This document shows positions 23,341 to 35,087 of a stretch of DNA of 64,000 nucleotides, one piece after another. Made by a program: the position numbers and the translations under genes. The notes beneath the pieces were generated by a model that had not been told where the DNA came from, searched no databases, and was given only the letters and a program-made list of their open reading frames with translations. The DNA comes from Cryptomeria japonica (lineage: Eukaryota > Streptophyta > Pinopsida > Cupressales > Cupressaceae), in contig NC_081409.1 of NCBI RefSeq assembly GCF_030272615.1, forward strand, positions 532,742,291 to 532,806,290, read 5' to 3'. Within the stretch, counting starts at the first letter, position 1. Each line of letters opens with the position of its first letter.

Positions 23341-24628
23341 ATGGGGGACATGAGTTATAGAGAGATGGCTCTTAAACTTGTTGAAACTGAGGATGCCCTA
23401 GAAACTTTGAGAGGGAAGTATAAAACTTCACTTGCTAAAAGGATAGAGCTTACTGAATAACTGTTGGAAGTCAATGAAAGCAACTCTTTTGATGGAGAAA
23501 ACATAGATGCATTGGTTGAGGAAGTGGAGAAACTAAATGGTGAAAAAAATAACTTGAGGAGAGAGCTTGAAGCCCTTACGATCTGGATGAGTCAAGAACT
23601 TGAAGCAAGCAAGGAAGTTGGAGACAAGATCAAAGAGAAAGATCATGAGATATTAAAGATAAATCAGGAAAATGACACTCTATATGCACACTGGCATGAG
23701 GAGAAAGAAGAGAAATAAGAAATCAAAGTAAATCTTGATATGGCAATGTCTCTTAGAGAGACTCTTATCAAGAAGAATGAAGATCTTTCTAGAGAGCTTG
23801 TAGAAACTAATGAGAAGCTTGTAAAATTGAACAAGAGTTCTACCATGTTGGATGAATGGTGATACATGTGGGTTAGGATAAAATACATTTGAGAAAGTAG
23901 AACCTTCTGATACTAAGTTCAACATGCATGAAGGTAAACCTGCTCCTAAGACTCAAAAAATCAGTGGTAAGAAATCTTATAAACTTGTTTGTTTCAATTT
24001 CTATAAGCCAAGACATATTGCTAATGTCTGTAGAAGTAGACCTGATGTTAATATTGGTTATAGACCTAATACTAATCAAAGATATATGCCTAGAAGATTT
24101 GAAGGTTATTGTTACACATTTTAACAAGTATGGGCATAGATCTATTGAATGTAGGTATGGAGCTAATAATCCAACACCTCACATGAATCAAAGATTTGTT
24201 GGTTATTGGAGAAGGAATTTAAATGACCGGAGAAGTCCAAATTGGCAAAGACACTATGCTAACTGGTCTAGTCCATATGAGATGGAGAAGAGAATGAATG
24301 TGGTATGCACAATGTGTAATAACTTTGGTCATGTAGCTATGAACTATAGAAGGATTGGCAGAGGCAATGTTGGATCATGGAGAGATTCTGGTATGGCTTG
24401 CTATCATTTTCATAAACTGGGACATATGGAAATGTTTTGTAGAGATAAAATGAACAAACTAGTGAATCAATTAGGTGATCAGAAAGGGAAAATGAAAGTT
24501 GATATGGAGGAGACCAGAGCAGAAATGAACAGAATCTAGAAAAAAAGGATGATAAGGTAGCTGAAGTAAAATCTTCTAAGGATCCTATTTCTTCACCTAG
24601 TGTGGAGAACCCTTCACCAAAAAACTAA
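23341..24628 (+). pseudogene. gag: Gag-like protein of element E
   Basis: The start ATG at 23341 gives MGDMSYREMALKLVETED, also present in E2 and, modified, in F. A long Lys/Glu coiled coil runs to about 23850. Four knuckles follow but are eroded: CFNFYKPRHIANVC (second Cys lost), a second with NKYGHRSIEC, CTMCNNFGHVAMNY (last Cys lost) and CYHFHKLGHMEMFC (second Cys lost). TAA stops lie at 23458 and 23716. A deletion of about 18 bp near 23858, relative to E2, shifts the frame. A TAG at 24537 sits where B and C have Trp. The tail ends SPSVENPSPKN before TAA at 24626. Confidence 0.7.
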
Positions 24629-25101
24629 GTTGCTTATACAACTTAGGGGAAACTTACTATTAGATCTATTTCTGAACCCCCTGAAGGACCATGAGGTATG
24701 TGAAATATGCATACTTTGATGTTTTATGATGTTAAGAAGTGAGTATGTGATCAAACTGGTAGGTATGATGTGTTACGTGAATTGGTATAGTGTTATAAGA
24801 TATTTTAGGGTTTTATCAGTAAAGGCATTTAATGCGGTAGATAATGGGCAAATAAAAGGAACTTTTTGAATTTTATTTGTCACATTGCATTTGTATGAGA
24901 ACTTGGAGAGTGAATAGATAACGACAGAACTTGTGTTTGCAACATCTAACCTATTTTGATAGAGATTGAAGTGTTTGGTGTGATGTATGATTGAAAATTA
25001 GTTTAAATAACCTCGCCAGTGTCTAAAACACTAGTGCAAAAGCTGAGAAAAGGTATTTTCAGAGATCTTGCTATCTATTTTTGAAGAGTGATTTATTGAA
25101 G
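24629..25101 (+). promoter_or_regulatory. Gag-ORF2 spacer of element E
   Basis: Holds TTAGGGTTT (24805-24813), GCATTTAATGC (24825-24835, 277 nt before the ORF2 ATG), TATA-like CAAATAAAAGG (24849-24859), a donor-like GAGGTATGT near 24693 and AAGGTATT (25050-25057). The order matches B and F. Confidence 0.4.
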
Positions 25102-28100
25102 ATGGATACACCAAATCTAGTCGATGTTACCGATAGGCCACGACCTGAATTCAAAAGACATCCATTTAAGTCTGAAGAAACTGATCTCATCGGTGCCCTA
25201 TCCAGAGTACCCCATGGTGTATTACATGTTGAAGATGTTAGATCATTTTACCATTGCAAAGTAGAAGATTTGGGTATGGTTGCTATTTTTGATCAATATA
25301 GAGCACTGTGTGATAATAATGGTATCTTGAAGGAACAATACAAGAAAGTTACCGACAAAGGGTTTCATCATGCACTTATCTTTATTGATGATTTTGTGAA
25401 TGAACATATTAGATATGTGCTTAGCAGGATACATGATTAGTTTATGTGTCTTGACCGACCACATAAAATCTCTAAGGAAGTTGTTCATGTAGTCACCAGA
25501 CTTTGTGCGATTGGTGAGGTACCTTTACTGAGATCCATTCCAAAGAGTGATGTGGAAAAATTGACATGATCCAAATGGGATGGCAGAGCTATGACAGTGA
25601 ACAATATCAGTGATTTGGAAGTGAAATATTCATTAATGGTGATTGTATATAGAGTATACTACTCTAGAAGAATGAATAGCTTACTGGTAGCTTCTATTCA
25701 TATTGCTTACTGGATGATCATAGAAGATGTTGATTATGATGTATCTGAAGCACTACAGAGTCAATTGATGCTAAACTTGGAGGCTATTAAGAAGGACAAA
25801 AGATTGAGGTTTAAATTTTGTCAGCTCATTCTTGGTCTATTCTTTTTTTTTCAAAATTATTTTCTTGGTATTGGAGATATTCAATGGATTAGAGGAACAC
25901 CTTCTTTAATGAAAATGAAGAATAGCATTAGGATGCTAGGTAATGATTTTGATAAGATTGCATGGGGATACTTCAAATATTTTCAAAAGAAAATGCATGC
26001 AAGAGAAAGGATACCGATAGAGGTAGTAACTAGTATGAGAAAACAATTTGTTTTATGGTGGACACAGATACTTGTATGATGGAAGCTATTGAACCCCATA
26101 CTACTTGGGTTATGCCCATGGGGTATGGAGTTGATAAAGATCTATTGATTGTATATGTTGACCATCTACTTGGTCAACCGATTGATACCACATCAAAAAG
26201 GTTTGGCACTTACAAGGAAAAATCCCTTCAAGTGCACTCAGAACTTAATCAACCAATGATAGCCAAGAAAGTGAGAAAAGAAGTTGAAGCCTTTGCTGAG
26301 CAAGCTGTATTTAGAAAGGAAGATATTGCTGAAGCTAGGGAAAAACATGTTGCTCAATAGGCTGGAACATCAAGTACTCCAACCGATGCCTCCACTGGTA
26401 TGCAAACAAGAGCTGGGAAAGGGAAAGCTAAAGAAAAACTAGCAGCTGTAAAGAAAGAGAAACCAACAACAAAATCTTCAAAGATTCAGTTCTAGAAGGA
26501 TGAAAGGTTGTTGATCCTCCAGCTGAACCAATTAAAACTAGTAAAAGAAAGAAGCAACAAGCTCATAAACTAGCACTGATTGATGCAGATGAAGAAGACA
26601 CCAAATTTGAGAAAGAGAAGAAAGTCCTAAGGACTAGTTGCAAGAAATCAAAGGTTGTTGGAACCTCCACTGTCAAATCTGTGGAGAAACCGGTAAATAA
26701 ACCTTTTGGTCTTGATAAATTGTTAAAAAGTATCATAGAATATGGTGTTCTTAAGGGTTTGAATAAATTTTATGATAATCTTGGTGAGAATAAATAAGAT
26801 TAATAGAAGATATAGTAGTGTATATGATGAATAAATATAGTAAATCCTTTATTGAGCTGCAAGGGCAAGTATCAAATTCATTATATAATAAAATTGATGC
26901 AAGGTGGTAGGATACAATGAAGCAGGACAAAGAATTTGTTGAGTATACACTAAAATTTCTTCAACTAGAATCCACAAAGGAAGAATTAGATGATATTTTG
27001 TTGAAAACAAAATCTTCCTTAAGATCTAAGAAAATATTGACAAGGATGCTAATCGGTGAGACTCAATCCGTCCAGCAAAAGACTAAAATTTTGTTAAAGA
27101 AGTATTTGGGTCTAATTACTATTGAAGAGGAATATGATAATGATGTTGAACCTATAAAGCTTAAGGGTGAATATTTTCCAGAAGGTATTAAACCTACTTA
27201 TTTTAATCCCAATGAAATTGTGTTTGATGACCAACTGGTGAACATACAAACATAACTAGTGTTTACTCCCGATGATTATACTAGTGATAATGTTGACAAT
27301 ACTGCTGACAACATAAATGTGTAGGATGTAGATATTCAGATGTCTGAACAACATGAGAAAAATCAGGAACAAGAAGATAAGAAAGATGAAGAAGATAAGA
27401 AGGATGAGGAGCCACTGGTAGAAAATTAGACTATAGATACTCAACCACCACCACTAATGGAAATTAATGAAGAAAAGCAAGAAGAAGAGAACAATGAATA
27501 AAATGAAAAAGGAAAAGGAAGAAGAGAAAACTGAAAATTAAGAGGGAAAAGAGGAGATTAAGGTAGAAAAGACTGAACCCATAGTGACACCTTTGTCAAT
27601 TGATTCCAAAAATAAAGGTGATGAAGAAGATGATGATGATGCATTAAGCATCCAAGGACCTCTTGACATTAATAAACTAAGCTCTACTAAGCTAATGGAG
27701 ATTTCAAATTCCATGCAATCCTGAGCTAAAAAGAAGAGGATGAAAGAACAACAGAAGGAAGCAGAGACCATTAGGAATGCATTAGATATTTTGTCTAGTC
27801 TCCTACCAGAGACTAATACAGGAAATTTTGCCACACCTATTGACAAGCCTGGACAACTTGTTTCTAATGCCGAAGAGAAGATGAAATCATTAGAGGATGC
27901 AACTTATGTCAATGAGAAGAAAAACTACAAGAAGAAGAGGACATAGCACTTGATGTCTGAAATTGATAAAGGTAAAGTGGCTCTTACTGTTAATAAGGAT
28001 TATTTGAAGGAAGTACTAGAAACCAAAGGTAAAATCCTCTCTACTATTTCAATATTTTCCTTATTTTGTGCTGATTTGAAGAAGAAAAGAGTAGAAGCAG

Positions 28101-28471
28101 AGCATGAACTTGAGGTTGTAAGTGAGTCATTTAAGCCCCTTAATGACTCTGCTATTCATTTTGGAAGACCAATTGTATAACTTCAGCACAAGATGAAAGT
28201 ATATGAGTAGGAATAGGTGAAGAGAGTCGGATCCCTACAAGAACTTCAAACATGACTTATACCAAAGGTCAAAGTATTACATAGAGCATACAAAGAATGT
28301 GAAGCCATTCTTGCTACACCAAAAATGGGTATTGTTGATGCTATGGAGGAACTAGCTAGACAAGTCAAGACTCATGTGGAGATCACAAGCATAATTTTAG
28401 AGACATGGCATAATGACTTAAAAAATTTAAAGTCTCATTTTAGTGATGTTTTCTCTAGAATTCATGTGTAA
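25102..28471 (+). pseudogene. ORF2 of element E
   Basis: Unknown family shared with B, C and F. ATG at 25102 (MDTPNLVDVTD). Block 1 (25190-25560): SRVPHGVLHVEDVRSFYHCK, VEDLGM, VVTRLCAIGEVPLL. Block 2 (25680-26000): QLMLNLEAIKKDKRLRFKF, then GIGDIQW. A basic linker spans 26260-26690. Block 3 (26700-27180) is Lys/Leu-rich. An acidic Asp/Glu/Lys stretch spans 27240-27700. Block 4 (27740-28200): LDILSSLLPETNTGNFATP and GQLVSNAEEKMKSLEDA. The C-terminal LETWHNDLKNLKSHFSDVF precedes TAA at 28469. Stops include 25438, 25567 and 26077, with frameshifts. Block 4 is strikingly close to F and only weakly similar to B. Confidence 0.65.
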
Positions 28472-28706
28472 AGACTTTATGAATCTTATATCTATATATA
28501 TTCTCTGATGCAAATTTTGATATCATGTGTATTTTTAATTCATTTTGGCATTGTTGTCAAAGGGGGAGTAAGAGTTGAGTCAAAATTTTGTATATTGTAT
28601 TTTGTTATAGCATGAAATTGCTAAGGGGGAGTATATGTCATTTAGTCAAGTTTTTTTTTTGCACACTTAGTTGACAAAATTTTTCCTAAGTGTTGCCAAC
28701 AATGCC
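28472..28706 (+). other. 3' noncoding region of element E
   Basis: Contains the upstream polypurine module GCATTGTTGTCAAAGGGGG near 28548-28568 and CTAAGGGGGAG near 28620, then the CTAAGTGTTGCCA..ATGCC sequence that leads into the terminal tract. Confidence 0.6.
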
Positions 28707-28717
28707 AGAGGGGGAGA
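28707..28717 (+). other. Polypurine tract of element E
   Basis: AGAGGGGGAGA immediately before the 3' LTR. Confidence 0.9.
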
Positions 28718-28718
28718 T

Positions 28719-29944
28719 TGTTGGCATTTGATTGAACCGGTAAAGATTGTTGTTGTTATGCAATGAGTATATGATTAGTTAGTAATTGTGATGAAGAGGT
28801 TGAGATTCATGTTTGATGACTAAGTTTTGTGTTGTCATTGATGGCAACAATGTTTTTGTAGTCATCTAAGTCTTAGAAGCCAACCAGTAAGGTTTAACAG
28901 GTACAAAAGATAGTTTTATAGAGAACCAGTAATTAGGATCTCAACCAGTAAACTAAGACAGAGTTTCATTATGACAACCGGTATAGGAAATTCATGAAGA
29001 GTTGGATGTTGCGGTTTCATAATGATGATGGTGATAGGTATTTAGAGATATGTTCACAACCACATTGGCAGATTCAATTGGATGATCGAGATTTGATTTA
29101 CAGAACTAACAAACTAATAGAAAACTTAACCGGTAGTGATTTAGTCACTTAAATTGGTAACACGACACAAGTTTTAATTTGTTACTTTGGTGGCCAACAT
29201 ATGTAAAGCATGTGATGTTAGTTTGTCTAGATTAATTGAACCTAGGAAATTGTTCCAAGGTTGTAGCTGACTAAATATAAATATTTATAAAAAGTGTGAT
29301 GAAGTATAAAGTCAGTATGTGTGTGAAGAGAGAATTAAAGAGTGAATATTGTGAATATGATCGTGCAGTGATTAAGGAAGTTCTGTAATGAAGTGTTGTT
29401 GATGTTTTAAGGATTAGAAGTGGATCTTATCAAACACAAAAGGTGTTACTTGAAGATCTTATCACTGTTGTTTTCCTAACAATTTGTAGCAGATTAATCC
29501 TCTAACCAGGTAGGTCCTAAGAGGCCTTAAATCTTTAAATCCCCTAACAGGGTAGCTGTGAATCAGAGTCTCAAATCCTCTTGTGAGGTTGGTCCTAACA
29601 AGTCATTTCTCCTAAAAGGGCTTATCAATCAAATCCCCTAACCGAGTGACTCTTAACTGAGTCTTCTCCTAATGAGGCATAGTTGTAAGACCTTAACCGG
29701 TCAAGATTTATATTCTGTAGATAGTGAATCTTGTGGGTACTAACTCCCACTGTAGTTTTTCCATTTTGGGTTTTTCACATATAATCTCTTGTGCTATGTG
29801 GAATTTTTTTATTGGGCATTTTCTTATGTGCTGATATTTCTCATATTCTTGATAATTTTTAAGTTATTAAAGTTGGTGATCATATTTATATTATTTTTGC
29901 TTGCACTGATTTAGCCCCCCTCTCAGTGACTTATAAGTTCATCA
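28719..29944 (+). repeat. LTR shared by E (3') and E2 (5')
   Basis: Starts TGTTGGCATTTG and ends TTCATCA. It carries AGATTAATTGAACCTAGG (29229-29246), a TATA box in ATTTATAAAAAG (29283-29294), the CCT..AGG array (29490-29700, including CCCTAACAGGG at 29542-29552) and the U5 block (29750-29800). It is followed directly by a primer-binding site, so it also serves as the 5' LTR of the next interior. Confidence 0.9.
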
Positions 29945-29946
29945 AT

Positions 29947-29959
29947 TGGTATAAGAGCC
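29947..29959 (+). other. Primer-binding site of E2
   Basis: TGGTATAAGAGCC, one change from the consensus, two bases after the LTR. Confidence 0.8.
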
Positions 29960-30006
29960 AACCTTATTTTAGGCCTAACCACTTGAGAAGGATTCCTAAG
30001 GAAATC

Positions 30007-31020
30007 ATGGGGGACATGAGTTATAGAGAGATGACTCTTAAACTTGTTGAAACTGAGGATGACCTAAAAAATTTGAGAGGAAAGTATAAAACTTCACTTT
30101 CTAAAAGGAAAGAGTTTACTGAACAACTATTGGAAGTCAATGAAAGAAGCTCTTTTGATGGAGCAAACATAGATGAATTGGTTGAGGAAGTGGAGAAACT
30201 AAATGGTGATAAAACTAACATGAGGAGAGAGCTTGAAGCCCTTACAATCCAGATGAGTCAAGAACTTGAAGAAAGGAGGGAAGCTGAAGACAAGATCATA
30301 GAGAAAGATCATGAGATCTTTAAGATAAATCAAGAAAATGGCACTCTATATGCACACCGGCATGAGGAGAAAGAAGAGAAATAAGAAATCAAAGTAGATC
30401 TTGATATGGAAATGTCTCTTAGAGAGACTCTTATGAAACAGAATGAAGATCTTAGTAGAGAGCTTGCAGAAGCTAATGAGAAGCTTGTAAAATTCAACAA
30501 GAGCTCTACCATGCTGGATGAATGAATCCAATCTCAGAGGATGAATGGTGATATATCTGGGTTAGGATACAATACATTTGAGAAAGGAGAACCTTCTGGT
30601 ACTAAGGTCAACATGCATGAAGGTGAACCTGCTCCTAAGACTCAGAAAACCACAGGTAATAAATCTTATAAACCTGTTTGTTTCAATTGCCATAAGCCAG
30701 GACATACTGCTAATGTATGTAGAATAAGACCTGATGTTAATATTGGTTATAGACCTAATACTAATCATAGATATATGCCTAGAAGATTTGAAGGTTATTT
30801 TTACACATGAAACATGTATGGGCATAGATATATTGAATGTAGGTATGGAGCTAATAATCCAACACCTCACATGAATCAGAGATCTATTGGTGATTTGAGA
30901 AGAAATTTCAATGACTGGAGAAGTCCAAATTGGGAAAGACTCTATACTAATTGGTCTAGTCCATATGAGATGGAGAAGAGAATGAATGTGGTATGCACAA
31001 TCTATAATAACTTTGGTATC
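30007..31020 (+). pseudogene. gag: Gag-like protein of E2
   Basis: Close copy of E's gag and in places better preserved. The ATG at 30007 gives MGDMSYREMTLKLVETEDD, with the open frame running to TAA at 30382 through the coiled coil (RRELEALTIQMSQELEERRE). The first knuckle is intact: CFNCHKPGHTANVC (about 30682-30723). The second reads YT-stop-NMYGHRYIEC. The third, CTIYNNFG, is cut by the deletion at about 31020. It retains the 18 bp near 30525 that E lacks. Confidence 0.7.
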
Positions 31021-31023
31021 TAG

Positions 31024-31336
31024 CTATGAACTACTGAATGAACAGTGTACTCGTAGCTTCTATTCATACTACTTACCAGATGATCATAGAAGATGTTGAT
31101 TATGATCTATTTGAAGCATTGTAGAGTCAATTGATGCTGAACTTAGAGGCTATTAAGAAGGACAAAAGATTGAGGTTCAAATTTGTTCAACTCATTCTTG
31201 GTCTATTATTTTATTTTCAAAATTCTTTTTCTGGTATTGGAGATATTCAATGGATTGGAGGAACACTTGCTTTAATGCAAATGAAGAATAGGATTAGGAT
31301 GTTAGGTAATGATTACAATAAGATTGCATGGGGATT
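31024..31336 (+). pseudogene. ORF2 block 2 fragment of E2
   Basis: Matches E 25655-25970: LNLEAIKKDKRLRFKFVQLI, LGLLFYFQNSF, GIGDIQWIGGT. One TAG at 31122 interrupts it. Homology to E stops at 31336. Confidence 0.7.
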
Positions 31337-34300
31337 CTATTCAAAGTTAGCACCTGAACTTTTCAATTATTTTTTATTTTACTCCTTATCTTGAAGATAA
31401 GATTCATGAGGGATTGTTGGATATTAAGAAATATTAATTGAACACTAATTTTTATTGGTACTCATTGCTGATGCATATGTTCTTATTCAAGAATTCAAAG
31501 TATTTTGAAGGTACCATGGATCTCAGAAAGAAAATTAATAATGTTGAGATACTAGTATAGTTGTGGAGTATGGACATGTCATGGGATAGGCCAGAAGCTA
31601 GTTTTGTAAGGTTTGATAATGGTTTTGCTTCCAAATTAAGGCAACAATTGACAATTAATCCACCCAGAATCCCTACATAGTTATATGATTTCTTGAGACC
31701 AAAAGAAAGGTTTTCAATCTTGAGAATTGATCATAATTGGGGTGATATCATTCCTTACCTGGTCAACACTGTCATTAGAGTTTATGGCTTTGCAGGGAAG
31801 CCTCATGTATTACCGTTCAATGTCCAATTGAGACTTGGATTTGCTGAAGTAATTTGACAAATTGGTTGTATCCAGGATAAGGATTTGAAGGGCAGAGGTA
31901 AAGGAACTATCATCCTTGATTACATTGATTTCCCCTACTTTGGAATCCAGAAAAGAGGGTATGTGCATTTTGACAAAAAATTTGCATTATATTACTTGGG
32001 AGTTAGTGTAGCTAGGAATAGTGACCCAGAGGGGTTCTATAACATTTTTAAACAAAGAATAAAAGGAATTGCACTGCCCCATGAATACCGCTTCCCTGAA
32101 TATGTAATAAAGAATGAGTTTGATTTTTTTGCTTAGGGTTGTAAGAAGGAGAAGTGGATAGCTTTTAGGAAACTATGAGTGATTATACAAAAAATGGATC
32201 CAAATTATGATCCATTGAGAGCTTTCAACCCTTTATTTGCTAAACTTGATTTTGTTGTGAATAATTTTGATGAGTTAATTCTTGCTTTCAAAGAGAAGAG
32301 AACGAGGCTTGAGGAAATTCATGGCAGACAAATTGAGAAGAGGAGTGTACAACAACGTACACCCTTTCCACCTGATGATACAACTTTGATTCAACAAATA
32401 AGGATAAAACAATCTAACCCCCATCCTCCTTTACCTCATAGAACAGATGGATTAGAGGAGACTTGACCTAGTTATGAGCCTCCTCCAAAGGGAAGTATTG
32501 TAATAAAAAGAGTGAGGGATGAGGAAAGTAGTGAAGAGAATAGTGGTAGTGATATTGAAAAGTTGGTAAGGAGGAAAGGAAAGAAAATAATGAGAGAAAA
32601 ACCATCCTCAAGGATGTAAGTTAGACCTTTGAAAGGAATCCAGATCATTGATCTAGAAGATTCATATAGAAGCCCCTCACCACCACATATCCCCTTTTCA
32701 CCTCAGGTACAATTTGAAGAACAAGGAGGAGATCAGAAAATTGAAGAACTACATGATGTAGACATTGTGGAAATTACAAATGCATAAATGCAAATTGGTA
32801 TCCCTCATGTACCACCTACTCTAGAATTTGACATCACACCTCTAGACATTCAAGGAAGAGCATTCGGGGATGGTAGAAAAGAGGCATGTGAGAAATTTCT
32901 TGAAGATGAAGCTTTTGTTAAGAGCTCGACTTTCCTTCAAATGATGTGGAAAGTGAAAGTTTATGAGTATAGAAAGAGAAGTGCTGAGAGAATGGCCCAA
33001 AGATCAGATAGGTTTGACCATGAAATTCTGGAAGAAGTCAAGACTGATATGATGAAATAATTCAAGGCAATCAAGAAAGATGAAGGCAAAAAGATTCTAA
33101 ACCAGGCCGGTATCTTGAGTCTTCCTGAATGGGATATAGGTGATGTAATGGAATTTCATAAAATCAAAAAAGAAAGAGGCCAATAATTCAGCTCAGAAGA
33201 GGAAGTGATGTTAGCATTCAAGGGATCAAACTTTATAGATAATCATGCAACCTCAACAATATGGTCACTATAGAAAGGCTCTAGGAGGCCTGATGTTAGT
33301 GATTTAGATCCAAATTTGAAATGAGTCCTCATCATAAAGAGAGCTTCTGATACATCAAGTGTCAAAGCTACAAAGTTGGTTGTTGATACATCCAAGTTAG
33401 CTCATGAAAATGCAAAGAGATAGGCTAAGGAGAAGCAAGAGTTAATGAATAAGTTTGAAAATAATTTTCATGATTATAATATAGTTCAACAGAAATGTGT
33501 GGAACTACAAACAAAAGTACAACTTCTTGAGCAAAGACAACCAGGAGGATCTTCTTCAGCCCTTGTCATTGCATCGGTCCCATCAACATCCAAGTCCCCA
33601 CCAATATCACATACAAGTATAACAAATTAGTTAGATAGTGACAATGATGCTCCTATAATATCGCCAATTCCTTATATTGATGATGAGCCTGAACCCACAC
33701 GATCTACTGACCCAACTAGAGCTCAAATTTTAGAAAGGATTGATGAGTTGGAGAAAAAGCTAAAGGAGTCAGAGGATCAATCTACCAGTAAGAAGAGGGA
33801 AATAGTTAGCTCTATTCTGAGTCACTTAAATGAGAAAGTAAATAGCATGTCGAATAGTGTGCATTGTTTATATTCTATTATTTAATGCTATTCAGAGTTT
33901 TGATAGATACAAAGAGGTAGCAATCTTGTTATTGACAAAGTGGTTACAAAGGGGAAATGAGCTTAGAATAATGTCCATGTCCTCAAAATACCACGCTGAG
34001 AAGCCACCAACACTTCAACCCACCTACGTGTTGGTAAATTCAATGCAAGAGGCCCAAATGTTGCCAGATAATATAGAGAGAAAGATAAGAGAGATAATGA
34101 GAGCTTTCAATGAAATGAATGAGACATTTCTGCCTAGCATTGAAAATTAAAGTGGAGAAATTAAAACTCTGCAGATATGGAAGGAAGAAGCAGAAAGAGA
34201 TACTGACACTCAGGTGGATATGATCTGCGATGATTTGGATACTAGCATGCTAGAAGAAAACATGGATAAAATAATAGATACCCGATCATTTTTTGAAACT

Positions 34301-34440
34301 TTTGAAAGGGAGGCAAACCAGGTGGTGGTGAAATATACTACTTACAAGACCAAGGTTGACAAGGTCATGCTTTTCAAATGACTATCAAAGGAAGAATATG
34401 TTGAGTGGGGAAATATCTACTTGAAGGAATGAATGAGGAC
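31337..34440 (+). pseudogene. Coding block G: unidentified, possibly retroelement-borne, protein
   Basis: I do not recognise this protein. Successive frames give a globular N-terminal part (31560-32130) with DNGFASKLRQQL, YDFLRPKERFSIL, NWGDIIPYLVNTVIRVYGF, DYIDFPYFGIQKRGYVHFD and GFYNIFKQRIKGIALPHEYR. A Ser/Pro/Lys-rich linker (32330-32780) follows, then a helical part (32788-33060) and a coiled coil (33390-33850, KQELMNKFENNFHDY and ILERIDELEKKLKESED). The end is helical and acidic (34000-34440). Many TAG and TGA stops break it. The C-terminal coiled-coil portion recurs at 19209-19718, so it is a repeat, not a single-copy gene. No gag knuckle, pol or transposase motif was seen. Confidence 0.5.
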
Positions 34441-35087
34441 ATCAACTTGATAGTTAACTAACTATGTGATGTGGAAGCCTAGCAGATGGTTTTGTCTCTA
34501 GGCAATGGTTAATTTTTGGGATGTGAGCAACTGAAGAAGTGCCCCCCCCTCAAATCTTCATCGATAGTAGTAAAAGGAAAAGGAAAAGATTAAAGTGCTA
34601 TGATGAATTGGTTATAGATATTTTGATCCTGGTTATGGCATTCCTTAAATGGAAACTTTTGTAACAAGTTTGTAGGAAACCGGTCATTTTCTGAATGACA
34701 AATGTCCTTTTGGCCCATTCATTGTTTGCTCCCTTATTTTTTATAAAAGGGAATTCAAGGCCAGGAGACAAGGTTCTGAATGTGATCTCTATACTTAGTA
34801 TTTTTTTATATCTTTCAGAGTCAGGTGGTTCCTATAGCAAGTATTAATAGAAAGTGAGCAAGTGTAATGATTTTCAAACATAAATAGGTAAGTCTTAGGT
34901 CTATGTTTTCTTGTAGGTGCTTGAAAGAATTATATGAATATGATCTTTGTGACATAAATTCATAACAAATTGAAAGGAAATATATTTCTGATTTAGTTCT
35001 CTCCATTGTGCAATTTTATTGTCTTTTGAATGAAATGTGGTCAAGGATTTCTTTCATTTAGTGCACTTTTATGTTGTATGTATTTTT
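34441..35087 (+). other. Noncoding region after block G
   Basis: Contains an 8-base C run near 34542 and a TATA-like TTTTTTATAAAAGGG (34737-34751), suggesting LTR or promoter sequence belonging to the element that carries block G. Element F inserted at its right end, in a T-run. Confidence 0.35.

Larger units (their letters stand above)
19719..29944 (+). mobile_element. Element E: complete gag plus ORF2 LTR element
   Basis: 5' LTR (19719-23278, interrupted by a 2.3 kb insertion), primer-binding site, gag, spacer, ORF2, polypurine tract and 3' LTR are all present. Without the insertion the element is about 7.9 kb, close to B (7.7 kb) and F (7.4 kb). No pol motif is seen. The expected target duplication is absent on the right because the 3' LTR runs straight into another primer-binding site and interior (E2). 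Confidence 0.85.
29945..31336 (+). mobile_element. Element E2: truncated second interior joined to E
   Basis: Begins with a primer-binding site directly after the LTR and continues with an E-type gag. An internal deletion at about 31020 removes the end of gag, the spacer and ORF2 block 1 (matching E about 24340-25655). ORF2 block 2 remains, and E homology ends at GATTGCATGGGGAT (31336), where block G begins. No 3' LTR. Confidence 0.75.
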
